Below are positions 1-5,974 of a stretch of 14,560 nt of DNA, one piece after another (the first letter of the stretch is position 1; each line of letters starts with the position of its first letter). The notes beneath the pieces are model-generated. The model was not told the DNA's origin. It did not search any database and saw only the letters and a list, made by a program, of their open reading frames with translations. Source of the DNA: CAYUUP01 sp964447925. Lineage in GTDB: Bacteria > Bacillota > Clostridia > Oscillospirales > Oscillospiraceae. Location: contig CAYUUP010000033.1 in NCBI GenBank assembly GCA_964447925.1, forward strand, positions 1 to 14,560. Direction: 5' to 3'. Position numbers and translations under genes: made by a program.

Positions 1-475
1 AATAGACCTTATAGCCGTTGTACTCCTTTGGGTTGTGGGAGGCGGTGATATTGATGCCGGCGATGCAGCCGTACTCCCGGACGGCGAAGGACAGCTCCGG
101 TGTGGGACGCAGGGACTCAAATTTCCGCACCGGAATACCATTGGCGGCCATGACACAGGCGGCCTCCCGGGCAAAGCCCTCGGAGCCGTTTCGGCAGTCG
201 CAGGCGATGGCAACGCCCTTTGCGGCGGATTCCGCCCCCTCTGCCAGAATGACCTGGGCGAAGGCCTGAGTAGCGTGGCGGACAACATAGATGTTCATCC
301 GGTTTGTGCCCATTCCCATGGTACCGCGCAGCCCGGCGGTGCCGAACTCCAACGGGCCGAAGAACCTGCTTTCGATTTCCTCCTTGTCCCCGGCAATGGC
401 CTCCAGCTCCTGCCGCTCCTCGGCGGAGAGAACGGGGCTTGCAAGCCACTTCTGATAGGTATCCAAATAGCTCAT
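1..475 (-). CDS. Phospho-sugar mutase (alpha-phosphoglucomutase type), N-terminal part, runs off left edge
   Basis: This is the first 158 residues of an alpha-D-phosphohexomutase, which interconverts hexose 1- and 6-phosphates (typically glucose-1-P/glucose-6-P) in the cytoplasm. Visible motifs are FGTAGLRG at about residues 44-51, which is typical of the PgcA/YhxB-like bacterial branch, and the active-site loop TASHNP at 144-149, whose Ser146 carries the catalytic phosphate. The neighbouring NPKEYNGYK segment also fits. The family is usually about 550-580 residues, so roughly three quarters lie outside the window, including the metal-binding and sugar-binding loops. The start ATG (475-473) is preceded by GGAGG with a 9-nt gap. 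The gene lies 45 nt after rlmH with no hairpin terminator between, so it is probably the last visible gene of the murA operon. Which sugar it acts on (glucose, mannose or both) cannot be told from this fragment. Confidence 0.93.
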   Translation of the reverse strand, partial: MSYLDTYQKWLASPVLSAEERQELEAIAGDKEEIESRFFGPLEFGTAGLRGTMGMGTNRMNIYVVRHATQAFAQVILAEGAESAAKGVAIACDCRNGSEGFAREAACVMAANGIPVRKFESLRPTPELSFAVREYGCIAGINITASHNPKEYNGYKVY

Positions 476-520
476 ATTATAAAACCTCCGTTTCCAATAT
501 AGTGGTGCTGTGCGCGGAAA

Positions 521-1003
521 TCATTTGTGGTATGCCGTGCCTGCGTTGATTTGGAAAGCGCGATAGAGCTGCTCCAGGGCCATGACACGGGCCAGGTGAT
601 GGGGAAATGTCATGGGGGAGAAGGACAGTCGCAGCCCGGCCCGGCGTTTAACATCCTCATGCAGACCGCAGGAACCGCCGATGATGAGGGCCATCCGGGA
701 GCAGCCTGCCACCGTCTGACGTTGGAGCCAGGCAGCAAAGTCCGGACTGGAATATTGCTCTCCCTCCACACACAGGGCCACCACGGCCCCGCACTTGGGC
801 AAACGGCGGAGAATCAACGCTCCCTCCTGACGAAGAGCAGCGTCAACGAGAGCGGGGGAAGGGTGGTCAGGCAGCCGTTTCTCTGGCAGTTCTGTGACGG
901 AGATACGGCAGAAGGCGGAGAGACGCTTCACATATTCCTCTGCTGCGGCGGCATAGAACCGCTCCTTCAGCCTGCCAACGCAGATCAGCTCTATAGTCAT
1001 CAT
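521..1003 (-). CDS. rlmH: 23S rRNA (pseudouridine1915-N3)-methyltransferase RlmH
   Basis: RlmH is a small SPOUT-class, SAM-dependent methyltransferase that methylates pseudouridine 1915 in helix 69 of 23S rRNA on assembled 70S ribosomes. The 160-residue product matches the usual length of about 159. It opens with ICVGRLKERF and contains the cofactor-loop motif LIIGGSCGL at about 107-114, followed by the conserved stretch MTFPHHLAR and EQLYRAF, and ends in the classic AYHK tail. The family more often has GGA(D/Y)GL, so the SC pair here is a mild variation. Tandem ATG codons occur at 1003-1001 and 1000-998. The first is chosen because GGGAG in the end of walJ is nearer to it; the second would give exactly 159 residues. 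The gene begins 1 nt after the walJ stop, so translational coupling within the murA operon is likely. Confidence 0.96.
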   Translation of the reverse strand: MMTIELICVGRLKERFYAAAAEEYVKRLSAFCRISVTELPEKRLPDHPSPALVDAALRQEGALILRRLPKCGAVVALCVEGEQYSSPDFAAWLQRQTVAGCSRMALIIGGSCGLHEDVKRRAGLRLSFSPMTFPHHLARVMALEQLYRAFQINAGTAYHK

Positions 1004-1004
1004 T

Positions 1005-1799
1005 TTATGTAGCTTCTCCCAGATCAAATACTGGCCCCCGGCAGTCCGGCGCGGCAACTTCCAGCTGAAGGCTGCCCCCTGGCTGGCTCTCCGGTCCCAG
1101 CCATCGGCGAACGGTGTCCAGCGCCTGGCTGGGGGAGTTGTTCTCCCGGCTCAAGTGGGCCAGAACAAGACGGGTGGTGCCGGATTCCGCCAGGCGGCGG
1201 CACAGTTCTGCCCCTGCCTCGTTGCTCAGGTGTCCCCGGCGGCCCAGGATGCGCTCCTGCAAGGCCCGAGGGTAGGGGCCGGCCCGGAGCCAGTCCTCAT
1301 CATGGTTCGTCTCCACCACAGCCAGGGCCGCGCCCTGGACGCCCTGCCAGACCCGCTCCGAGACATAGCCTAAATCGGTGGCAAGGGCAAATTTGACACC
1401 CCCAGCGGTGACAGCAAAGCCGACGCTGTCCGCCGCGTCATGGGAGGTAGAGAAGGCCAGGCAGTCCAGTTGGCCAACGGAGAAGGGGGTATCCGGTCGG
1501 ATGGGGATTAAGACTTCCGCCGCCGCCGGAGCCTTGCTGCGAAGGGCAATGCCGGTGGCGGCGGTGGTGTAGATTGGCACGGGGACCTGCTTCAGCAGAA
1601 CCCGAAGGCCGGAGATATGGTCGGTGTGTTCATGGGTGATGAGAATGCCTGAAAGGCTGGCGGGGGACAGACCCAATTCCTTGAGTCCGCAGATGATGCG
1701 GCGGGCAGATATCCCGGCGTCAATGAGGATGTGCGTATTCTCATGGGAGAGCAACAACGAGTTCCCGCTGGAACCGCTGGCAAGGGTACAGACCTTCAC
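1005..1799 (-). CDS. walJ: MBL-fold metallohydrolase, WalJ/YycJ family
   Basis: This is a cytoplasmic metallo-beta-lactamase-fold protein of the WalJ/YycJ group, which in Bacillus-type genomes belongs to the walRK (cell-wall stress) locus. A dsDNA exonuclease activity has been ascribed to members of the family. The 264-residue product has the same length as B. subtilis WalJ. It starts with the family signature CTLASGSSGNS, carries the metal-binding HEHTDH motif at 56-61, and has further ligands at His120, Asp142 (ATDLGYV) and His215 (LAHLS), plus ETNHD at 163-167 and GHLSN at 189-193. The start is the GTG at 1799, 4 nt after the murA stop. The Shine-Dalgarno is weak there, which suggests coupling to murA. 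Reading further upstream in this frame only gives an out-of-frame shadow of murA. No walR or walK is seen next to it here; instead it sits between murA and rlmH. Confidence 0.93.
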   Translation of the reverse strand: MKVCTLASGSSGNSLLLSHENTHILIDAGISARRIICGLKELGLSPASLSGILITHEHTDHISGLRVLLKQVPVPIYTTAATGIALRSKAPAAAEVLIPIRPDTPFSVGQLDCLAFSTSHDAADSVGFAVTAGGVKFALATDLGYVSERVWQGVQGAALAVVETNHDEDWLRAGPYPRALQERILGRRGHLSNEAGAELCRRLAESGTTRLVLAHLSRENNSPSQALDTVRRWLGPESQPGGSLQLEVAAPDCRGPVFDLGEAT

Positions 1800-1803
1800 A
1801 GGA

Positions 1804-3105
1804 TCAGCCTGCCTGATGGGCAACGCCCTTGGAACTGGTGATCTCCACACAGGTGATATCGGCCCCCAGGGCACGGAACTTGCCCACGGGATCCTCATAG
1901 CCCCGTTCCACGTGCTGGATCTCCTCAATCTCAGTGACGCCTTCGGCTACCAGTCCGGCCACGATCATAGCAGCCCCGGCCCGGAGGTCACAGGCTCGGA
2001 TGGGGGCACCATTAAGATGGGGAACCCCCTCCACGGCGGCCACCTTGCCCTCCACCTGAATATTCGCACCCATGCTGTTCAACTCGTCCACATAGCGGAA
2101 ACGGTTTTCCCAAATGCTCTCTGTAATCAGGCTTGTCCCCTGGGCGGTACACAGCACCACCGCCATCTGGGGCTGCATATCGGTGGGGAAGCCGGGGTAA
2201 ACCATGGTGCGGATGTTGGTGGCGGTAATGGGGCCATTTCGAATGACCCGGATGGTGTCTGCCTCCTCTATGGTCTGGACACCCATCTCTGCCAGTTTGA
2301 CAGAGATGCAGTCCAGGTGCTTCGGAATTACGTTTTTGATCAGCACATTCCCGCCAACGGCGGCAGCGGCCGCCATATAGGTACCGGCTTCGATCTGATC
2401 GGGGATGATGGAGTACGCGCCGCCATGGAGACAATCCACCCCCCGCACCTTGATGACATCGGTACCCGCGCCCATGATGTTGCCGCCCATGGAGTTGAGG
2501 AAGTTGGCCAGGTCCACGATATGCGGCTCCTTGGCGGCATTTTCGATGGTGGTGGTACCCTCTGCTCGGACAGCGGCCAGGATAGCATTGATGGTGGCTC
2601 CTACGGAGACCTGATCCATATAGATGTGCCGACCTTTCAAACGGCCACCGGGGGCGATGGCCTTGACAAAGCCGCTGCGCACAGTCACGTTGGCATTGAG
2701 GGATTCAAAGGCTTTTAGATGCAGGTCGATGGGACGGCTGCCCAGGTTGCAGCCGCCGGGCATGGCCACCTGGGCCTCACCACAGCGCCCCAGCAGGGCG
2801 CCAATGAAATAGTAGGAGGCGCGGATCTTGCGGGGCAGTTCGGAGCAGACCTTAGTCGTGCGAATATGGGTGGCATCGATCTCCACAGTGTGGCAATTGA
2901 TGGTACGGACAACGGCCCCCAGTTCCTCCAAGATCTGAAGCACCAGGGTTACATCGCTGATCTGCGGAACATTTTCGATGCGGCAGATACCCTCTACCAG
3001 CAGGGTGGCAGGGAGAATAGCTACGGCGGCATTTTTGGCCCCGCTGATCTCGACCTCGCCAAAGAGCGGCTTACCGCCGCGGATGACATACTTATATTTA
3101 CGCAA
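1804..3105 (-). CDS. murA: UDP-N-acetylglucosamine 1-carboxyvinyltransferase (MurA)
   Basis: MurA catalyses the first committed step of peptidoglycan synthesis, transferring enolpyruvate from PEP to UDP-GlcNAc in the cytoplasm. The 433-residue product has the two-domain EPSP-synthase-like repeat. Lys24-Asn25 in SGAKN match the substrate-binding pair near the N-terminus. The catalytic cysteine is Cys119 in PGGCNLGSRPIDLHLK, where fosfomycin would bind; it is Cys rather than the Asp of naturally resistant MurA, so sensitivity of the enzyme is predicted. GFPTDMQPQ and RAGAAMIVAG are further conserved motifs. The chosen start is TTG at 3105 (product begins MRKYKYVIRGG, as in the family), with GAGGG 9 nt upstream. 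An in-frame ATG at 3171 would add 22 residues with no family match and a poor ribosome site. Firmicutes often carry two murA copies, and which one this is cannot be decided here. It is the first gene of the minus-strand operon. Confidence 0.95.
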   Translation of the reverse strand: MRKYKYVIRGGKPLFGEVEISGAKNAAVAILPATLLVEGICRIENVPQISDVTLVLQILEELGAVVRTINCHTVEIDATHIRTTKVCSELPRKIRASYYFIGALLGRCGEAQVAMPGGCNLGSRPIDLHLKAFESLNANVTVRSGFVKAIAPGGRLKGRHIYMDQVSVGATINAILAAVRAEGTTTIENAAKEPHIVDLANFLNSMGGNIMGAGTDVIKVRGVDCLHGGAYSIIPDQIEAGTYMAAAAAVGGNVLIKNVIPKHLDCISVKLAEMGVQTIEEADTIRVIRNGPITATNIRTMVYPGFPTDMQPQMAVVLCTAQGTSLITESIWENRFRYVDELNSMGANIQVEGKVAAVEGVPHLNGAPIRACDLRAGAAMIVAGLVAEGVTEIEEIQHVERGYEDPVGKFRALGADITCVEITSSKGVAHQAG

Positions 3106-3172
3106 AAGGAGGCACCCTCTCTTGTGATTAGCATGATTATATTTATTGTAGCCCCGAATGCGGCATCTCATA

Positions 3173-3222
3173 CCTGCCAGGGGAATGGCAGCGGAGGGAG
3201 ACACAGGCAGGTTAAATCCTGC
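3173..3222 (-). promoter_or_regulatory. murA leader: mutually exclusive small hairpins
   Basis: In the predicted murA leader RNA, GCAGG/CCTGC (arms at 3218-3222 and 3207-3211, 6-nt loop) and CTGCC/GGCAG (arms 3187-3191 and 3174-3178, 8-nt loop) can form two consecutive hairpins. The CCTGCC arm at 3206-3211 can instead pair with GGCAGG at 3173-3178. There is no U-tract after them, so this is not a standard attenuator. Stems are short (5-6 bp), so the function is uncertain. Confidence 0.35.
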
Positions 3223-3241
3223 GCAGACCGTTGCCAGCTAT

Positions 3242-3270
3242 AGTATAACACAGCACAGCCGGAAAATCAA
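3242..3270 (-). promoter_or_regulatory. Sigma-A promoter for the murA operon
   Basis: Read on the minus strand: -35 TTGATT (3270-3265), a 17-bp spacer, and -10 TATACT (3247-3242) preceded by TGT, an extended -10 element. Transcription should start near 3235, giving a leader of about 130 nt before the murA TTG codon. The spacing is ideal and both boxes match consensus well. Confidence 0.8.
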
Positions 3271-3338
3271 AGCCTTTTTTGAAATATTTTACCAGTTGTG
3301 GAGGATTAACGCGAAGTTGGAAGGAGCCGGGGCTTTCT

Positions 3339-3381
3339 CAGCGGGGACATATGCGGAGAATGCCCCGCTGCTGCTGTTTTT
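3339..3381 (+). terminator. Perfect 8-bp inverted repeat followed by a T-rich tract; terminator-like
   Basis: CAGCGGGG (3339-3346) and CCCCGCTG (3363-3370) form a perfect GC-rich stem with a 16-nt loop. Six bases later comes TTTTTATATTT. It resembles a rho-independent terminator on the plus strand, but the 6-nt gap before the T-tract and the large loop make it imperfect, and no plus-strand gene lies upstream for it to end. It could instead be a regulator-binding palindrome between the two promoters. Confidence 0.35.
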
Positions 3382-3408
3382 ATATTTCCCCCAATTTTCC
3401 TTTTTCGG

Positions 3409-3437
3409 TTGAGATTGAGGATTCATTATGATATAAT
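3409..3437 (+). promoter_or_regulatory. Sigma-A promoter for ddl-murF
   Basis: The -35 TTGAGA (3409-3414), 17-bp spacer and perfect -10 TATAAT (3432-3437) preceded by TGA (extended -10) make a near-consensus vegetative promoter. The transcription start should be near 3444, leaving a leader of about 57 nt before the ddl ATG at 3501. Confidence 0.88.
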
Positions 3438-3457
3438 ACATAGACAATGGTTTGGTG

Positions 3458-3481
3458 CCAGCCGCAGAGCAGTGCGGCAGG
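3458..3481 (+). promoter_or_regulatory. Hairpin in the ddl leader next to the ribosome binding site
   Basis: GCCGCA (3461-3466) pairs perfectly with TGCGGC (3473-3478) across a 6-nt loop. After one A-A mismatch, CC (3458-3459) pairs with GG (3480-3481). The second arm runs into the purine stretch AGGAGAAAGGGG that serves as the ddl ribosome binding site, so folding could influence translation initiation. A regulatory role is inferred. Confidence 0.45.
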
Positions 3482-3500
3482 AGAAAGGGGATGCCATCAG

Positions 3501-4550
3501 ATGAAAATTGTCGTATTGGCTGGGGGAATCTCCGGAGAACGGAACGTCTCACTGTCCTCCGGGGTGCTGATTTGTCAGGCCCTGCGGGAGCAGGGATATC
3601 AGGTGGCCCTGGTGGATTCCTACCTGGGCCTGGAGGGACGGGAGACGGATGGCACTGCCCTCTTTGATGCGCCTGTTCCGGCAGCGTGGAAGACCATTGC
3701 CAGTCAGGAGCCGGATTTGGAGGAGGTGCGGAGCAGCCGCCAATGGCCGGGACGCAGCGAATTGGGGCAGGGCGTGTTGGAGCTTTGCGCACAGGCGGAC
3801 ATCACTTTTTTGGCCCTCCACGGCGGTTCCGGCGAGGACGGCAGATTGCAGGCGACTTTGGATGTGATGGGCATCCCCTACACCGGATCCGGCGCGCTGG
3901 CCAGTGGGATCGCCATGGATAAGCACCTGACCAAGGTGCTGGCCGGGCAGGCGGGAGTAAATACCCCAGCCTGGGAGACGGTGGACTATCAGGAGTCGGA
4001 CATCCCCTCCATTGTGGAGCGGACGGCGCTGCCCTGCGTGGTGAAGCCGGTGTCCTGCGGATCTTCCATCGGCGTCTCTATTGCTCATACGGCGGAGGAT
4101 CTGGAAAATGCCCTCCACAGTGTGCTGGCCTTCGGCAGCCGGGTGGTGCTGGAACAGTATATCTCCGGGCGGGAGATACAGGTGGCAATTCTGGAGGACA
4201 CCGCTCTGCCCTCCATCGAGATCATTCCTAAGGAAGGTTTTTACGACTACGAAAGCAAGTACCGCCCCGGCGCTTCTGAGGAGATTACCCCTGCACCTAT
4301 CCCCCCCTCATGGGAGGAGCGGCTGCGGCGGGACGCTCTGACGGTCTTTCACGCGGTGGGGCTTTCGGTCTATGCCCGCGCTGACTTCATCGTCACGGCG
4401 GATGGAACACCTTGGTTCCTGGAGATCAATAACCTGCCCGGCATGACACTCACCAGCCTGGTACCCCAGGAGGCGGCTGCGGCAGGCATCAGCTATGGAG
4501 AGCTGTGCCGGCGTATCGTGCTGGCCTCGATGCAGGAGAAAAGAGGTTAA
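3501..4550 (+). CDS. ddl: D-alanine--D-alanine ligase
   Basis: Ddl is the ATP-grasp enzyme that joins two D-alanines into the dipeptide used by MurF. The 349-residue product has the N-terminal motif SGERNVSLSSG (11-21; Glu13 is the expected D-Ala-1 contact), HGGSGEDGRLQ (107-117), the ATP-grasp lysine in VVKPVSCGSSIGVS (180-193), FYDYESKY (247-254) and the metal-binding end FLEINNLPGMT (306-316). A Tyr in the FYDYESKY loop fits D-Ala-D-Ala rather than D-Ala-D-Lac specificity. A variable stretch at about 42-86 makes it longer than the roughly 306-residue E. coli DdlB, but it is within the range for DdlA-like enzymes. The start ATG at 3501 follows AAAGGGG by 10 nt; an in-frame ATG at 3447 would add 18 unconserved residues and lies next to the transcription start. 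It is followed by murF after a single base. Confidence 0.96.
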   Translation: MKIVVLAGGISGERNVSLSSGVLICQALREQGYQVALVDSYLGLEGRETDGTALFDAPVPAAWKTIASQEPDLEEVRSSRQWPGRSELGQGVLELCAQADITFLALHGGSGEDGRLQATLDVMGIPYTGSGALASGIAMDKHLTKVLAGQAGVNTPAWETVDYQESDIPSIVERTALPCVVKPVSCGSSIGVSIAHTAEDLENALHSVLAFGSRVVLEQYISGREIQVAILEDTALPSIEIIPKEGFYDYESKYRPGASEEITPAPIPPSWEERLRRDALTVFHAVGLSVYARADFIVTADGTPWFLEINNLPGMTLTSLVPQEAAAAGISYGELCRRIVLASMQEKRG

Positions 4551-4551
4551 T

Positions 4552-5928
4552 ATGGAAAAGATAACCGCGTGGGATATCTGCGCCGCTGCCGGGGGCAGTT
4601 TGCTGGCCGGAGGAGAGGATAGCACCGTGAATGGAATCTGTACCGACAGCCGCTATCCTGCGGCTGATTCCCTGTTTGTCCCTTTGGTGGGGGAGCGGTT
4701 TGACGGCCATGACTATTTGAATGCCGCCCTCCAGGGGGGCTGCTCCGGTTGCCTCACGGCCAGGACACCGGGGGAAGTTCTCCCGGGGAGGTTCTACATC
4801 CGGGTAGAGGATACCTTAAAGGCCCTGGGGCGGCTGGCAGCGTGGTACGGCGGCTGCTTCAGCTGCCCTAAGGTGGCCATCACCGGCAGCGTGGGCAAGA
4901 CCACCACAAAGGAGATGGTTGCTGCTGTGCTGGCGGAGCGGGGAGAGATCTTGAAGACAATTGGGAACCTGAACAACCATATCGGCTTGCCCCGGACGCT
5001 GTTGGGGCTGGAAGAAAAGCATTGGGCCGCCGTGCTGGAGATGGGGATGAACCACTCCGGCGAGATCGACTATCTGACCAATATCGCCCGGCCGGATATC
5101 GCCCTTATCACTAACATTGGCGACGCCCATATCGAACATATGGGCAGCCGGGAGAACACCCTGAAGGCTAAATCGGAGATATTCCACGGCATGACGGCAA
5201 ATGGGCTGGCCGTGCTGAACGGTGATGACCCCCTGCTGCGGACGCTGGAGGGGAAGATCCCCCAGAGGATTCTCTGGTGCGGGGAGGGGGAGGACTGCCC
5301 CTATCGGGCCAAGGATATCCAAGCGGATGACAGCTTTCTGACTTGTACTATCGTCACCCCAAAGGGAAACTGGCGGCAGACAATTCCTGCTCCCGGCCGC
5401 CATATGGTCTATCCCGCCCTGATGGCGGCAGCGGTGGGGGAGGAGCTGGGCCTCACCCAGGAGGAGATCAGCCGGGGTATTTCCCGCTTCTCCCAGACGG
5501 GAATGCGGATGTTGGTAAGCCGGAAAAAGGGCGTGGCCCTCTTGAATGACGCCTACAACGCCAACCCGCAGTCCGTAGCCGCCGGACTGGAGACACTGTC
5601 CCGCCAGCCAGAAAAGACCCACATTGCTCTGCTGGGGGATATGCTGGAACTGGGAGAGCGCTCCCCCGCCCTCCACCGGGAGATAGGCTTTCGTGCTGGG
5701 GAGAGCGGCGTCCACTGCCTGATTACGGTAGGGGAGCAGGCCCGTCACATTGCGGCGGGCGCAGCGGGCCGGGTGGCGGACATCTGTCCCTGCGGCACGC
5801 CGGAGGAGGCAAAGGAGGCACTCCGGCAGAGAATTGTTTCGGACACCGCCATCCTGGTGAAGGCGTCCCGTGGGATGCATTTTGAAGCGTTGGCGGCGTA
5901 TATTGAAGAACTGCGGCAGGGGCTATAG
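4552..5928 (+). CDS. murF: UDP-N-acetylmuramoyl-tripeptide--D-alanyl-D-alanine ligase (MurF)
   Basis: MurF adds the D-Ala-D-Ala made by Ddl to UDP-MurNAc-tripeptide, completing the cytoplasmic pentapeptide precursor. The 458-residue product shows the three Mur-ligase domains: an N-terminal UDP-sugar-binding region with TDSR at 31-34, a central ATPase with P-loop TGSVGKTTTKE (111-121), NLNNHIGLPRTLLG (139-152), EMGMNHSGEI (163-172) and TNIGDAHIEHMGS (187-199), and LKAKSEI (204-210), where the lysine is expected to be carbamylated. The C-terminal domain carries NDAYNANPQS. The ATG at 4552 lies one base after the ddl stop and is preceded by GGAGAAAAGAGG, so translation is probably coupled to ddl. 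The ddl-murF order is common in Firmicutes. Confidence 0.97.
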   Translation: MEKITAWDICAAAGGSLLAGGEDSTVNGICTDSRYPAADSLFVPLVGERFDGHDYLNAALQGGCSGCLTARTPGEVLPGRFYIRVEDTLKALGRLAAWYGGCFSCPKVAITGSVGKTTTKEMVAAVLAERGEILKTIGNLNNHIGLPRTLLGLEEKHWAAVLEMGMNHSGEIDYLTNIARPDIALITNIGDAHIEHMGSRENTLKAKSEIFHGMTANGLAVLNGDDPLLRTLEGKIPQRILWCGEGEDCPYRAKDIQADDSFLTCTIVTPKGNWRQTIPAPGRHMVYPALMAAAVGEELGLTQEEISRGISRFSQTGMRMLVSRKKGVALLNDAYNANPQSVAAGLETLSRQPEKTHIALLGDMLELGERSPALHREIGFRAGESGVHCLITVGEQARHIAAGAAGRVADICPCGTPEEAKEALRQRIVSDTAILVKASRGMHFEALAAYIEELRQGL

Positions 5929-5974
5929 GCCTGCTTTTGCGGCAGGAACCATGATAATAGGGAGGTGAGACACC

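Larger units (their letters stand above)
3106..3500. other. Divergent murA/ddl intergenic control region
   Basis: About 395 nt separate the divergent murA and ddl genes. I see no convincing gene in it on either strand. It holds two strong outward-facing sigma-A promoters, paired short inverted repeats in the murA leader, a perfect 8-bp inverted repeat midway, and a hairpin in the ddl leader. It is visibly more AT-rich than the flanking genes between about 3270 and 3445. A 45-codon minus-strand frame (about 3289-3427) crosses it but lacks a ribosome binding site. Confidence 0.8.

Noticed and set aside
1624..2718. Long plus-strand open frame opposite walJ/murA
   Set aside because: It is an antisense shadow of murA with low-complexity composition and no ribosome site; similar GC-driven shadows lie opposite most genes here.
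3289..3427. Small minus-strand frame (about 45 codons, MNPQSQPKK...) between the divergent promoters
   Set aside because: No ribosome binding site, no recognisable family, and it spans the ddl promoter and the inverted repeat; more likely chance.
5929..5974. CCTGC/GCAGG short stem between murF and the ABC-F gene as a terminator
   Set aside because: Only 5 bp with no following T-tract; insufficient for termination.
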